The notes below the pieces were generated by a model that did no database searches, was not told the origin of the DNA, and saw only the letters and a program-made list of their open reading frames with translations. Positions 4,708-5,767 of a stretch of DNA of 5,767 bases are shown piece by piece. The position numbers and the translations under genes were made by a program. The stretch comes from Planctomycetaceae bacterium (lineage in GTDB: Bacteria; Planctomycetota; Planctomycetia; Pirellulales; UBA1268): NCBI GenBank assembly GCA_030616935.1, contig JAUWWJ010000122.1, positions 1 to 5,767 of the forward strand, in the 5' to 3' direction. Within the stretch, counting starts at the first letter, position 1, and each line of letters begins with the position of its first letter.

Positions 4708-5767
4708 TTATCCATTTCCTGGCCGCTTAGGCCTGTACCCAATAGTTTTGTGTGACCGAGACACTCTGGCACGTTGGTTTGTCTTTGTGTTTCTCAGTCC
4801 GCGAATGTGATCACCAGACTTTTGGTCTGTCAATGATTGGTTGGCCTCTCGCCTTTTTTTATCGAGAGCCTCTTGGGGTGGTCGATCTGGGATCAAACTG
4901 TCGCAACCAGAACCAATCAGATCTTGTCTCCCTACATGTTCAAGCGCTTTTCGCACTTCAAAATAATTTTCTGGTTTAAAAAATTGAAGTAACGCTTTCT
5001 GCATTCTGCGATTTCGCAAACCTTTCGTGACAGTGACAGGCTTTCCTGTCATTGGGTCACGGCCTGTGTGATACATGCAGGCCGAAATGTCGAAAGGGCT
5101 GGGGATGAAATCTTGGACCTGGTCAGGTCGGTATCCATTCCGTTTCAAGAAAAGTGCCAAGTCGATCATTTCATTCAGTCCGCTCCCAGGATGACTCGCA
5201 ATAAAGTAGGGGACTGTGTATTGACGTTTGCCTACTCGACGACTTGCCGCACGGAAAGCCTTGTCAAACTCAACGTAGTCAGTAGCAGGAGGCTTTTTCA
5301 TGAGGTCGAGTACATTTGGGTCGGTGTGCTCAGGTGCAACTTTTAGATGCCCACCTACATGGTGTTCGGCCAATTCCCGCAGATACTCCGGGTCGCGACG
5401 CGCTAAATCCATTCGAACACCGCTCGCGACGAGCACCCTTTTTACGCCCGGGATCGATCGGGTTTCCCGCATGACTTCCTTCAAAGGCCCATGATCAGTT
5501 CCGAGTAGTTTGCACACTGTGGGGTGGACGCACGATAGTCTGCGGCACTTCGCCTCGACCTCTGGTCGAAGGCAACGCATTTTGTACATATTGGCTGTTG
5601 GGCCACCAATGTCAGAAACCGTACCTTTAAAATCAGGTTGGTTTGCGAGTTGTTTCACCTCAGTGAGAATTGACTGCTTTGAACGGCTCTGAATAATTCG
5701 ACCTTCATGGGCTGTTATGGAACAAAATGTACAGCCCCCAAAGCAACCTCGCATGATTTGAACACTG
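4708..5767 (-). CDS. ygiQ: YgiQ-family (UPF0313) radical SAM protein, N-terminus cut by window edge
   Basis: The frame is open to the right edge, reading SVQI before MRGCFGGC, so the ATG at 5752-5754 is internal and about half of the protein, its N-terminal part, lies outside. Visible are the radical SAM cluster motif C-x3-C-x2-C in RGCFGGCTFC, the YgiQ signatures EGRIIQSRS, SDIGGPTANMY, ASGVRMDLA, HHVGGHLKVAPEHT and PYFIASHPG, and the C-terminal MYHTGRDPMTGKPV region. Four more cysteines lie in a short block, from MRCLRPEVEAKC to SCVHPTVC, as in E. coli YgiQ as I recall it. The protein should bind a 4Fe-4S cluster and S-adenosylmethionine in the cytoplasm; its substrate is not established. 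The last ~50 residues form a basic, probably disordered tail, common in this family. The stop is TAA at 4708-4710, 113 bp before the small secreted gene on the same strand. Confidence 0.95.
   Translation of the reverse strand, partial: SVQIMRGCFGGCTFCSITAHEGRIIQSRSKQSILTEVKQLANQPDFKGTVSDIGGPTANMYKMRCLRPEVEAKCRRLSCVHPTVCKLLGTDHGPLKEVMRETRSIPGVKRVLVASGVRMDLARRDPEYLRELAEHHVGGHLKVAPEHTDPNVLDLMKKPPATDYVEFDKAFRAASRRVGKRQYTVPYFIASHPGSGLNEMIDLALFLKRNGYRPDQVQDFIPSPFDISACMYHTGRDPMTGKPVTVTKGLRNRRMQKALLQFFKPENYFEVRKALEHVGRQDLIGSGCDSLIPDRPPQEALDKKRREANQSLTDQKSGDHIRGLRNTKTNQRARVSRSHKTIGYRPKRPGNG

Noticed and set aside
4721..4733. GGCC-GCTTA-GGCC hairpin near the ygiQ stop as a terminator
   Set aside because: It is inside the coding end, has only 4 bp of stem, and the short T-run lies about 15 nt beyond it.
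4752..5692. Plus-strand frames of 60-92 codons across the ygiQ region
   Set aside because: They lie antisense within the strongly conserved ygiQ gene and show no independent start signals or recognisable domains.

Overview
The window looks like ordinary chromosomal DNA of moderate G+C from a bacterium, most likely a planctomycete. That assignment is an inference. It rests mainly on a small secreted protein whose FNLGGVNYGSMRWER-type motif I associate with planctomycetal hypothetical proteins, and on trpC standing alone next to a purine gene rather than in a trp operon. No mobile element, CRISPR array, tRNA, rRNA or prophage feature was seen.

Layout, left to right. Positions 2-118 (+) are the last 38 codons of purH. 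A 148-bp gap holding one small hairpin follows, then complete trpC (267-1058, +; indole-3-glycerol phosphate synthase). Six bases beyond it, tail to tail, is an OmpR/PhoB-type response regulator (1065-1805, -). Its start lies inside the 3' end of an extended short-chain dehydrogenase/epimerase gene (1742-2857, -), giving a 64-nt same-strand overlap. A 270-bp AT-rich divergent intergenic region contains an 8-bp perfect inverted repeat and a 10-bp palindrome. On its other side, a GNAT-fold protein of the YghO-like family (3128-4285, +) starts at GTG behind a strong Shine-Dalgarno. Its 3' end overlaps by 12 bp the 3' end of a small basic secreted protein (4274-4594, -). The window closes with most of a YgiQ-type radical SAM protein (4708-5767, -), cut off at its N-terminus by the window edge.

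How the genes may relate. purH and trpC are housekeeping biosynthesis genes and may be co-transcribed. The SDR and the response regulator form a probable two-gene transcription unit without a histidine kinase in view. The SDR and the YghO-like GNAT protein are divergently paired across a shared promoter region. Their family types, an epimerase-like SDR and a GNAT-fold acyltransferase-like protein, are those of the bacterial ceramide enzymes CerR and bCerS of Caulobacter. A role in an N-acylated (sphingolipid-like) or other lipid pathway is therefore a reasonable hypothesis, but no serine palmitoyltransferase or acyl carrier protein gene lies in the window to support it. I did not find a clearly new multi-gene system. 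The points most worth checking are the SDR/GNAT pair, the SDR/regulator overlap, and the small secreted protein.
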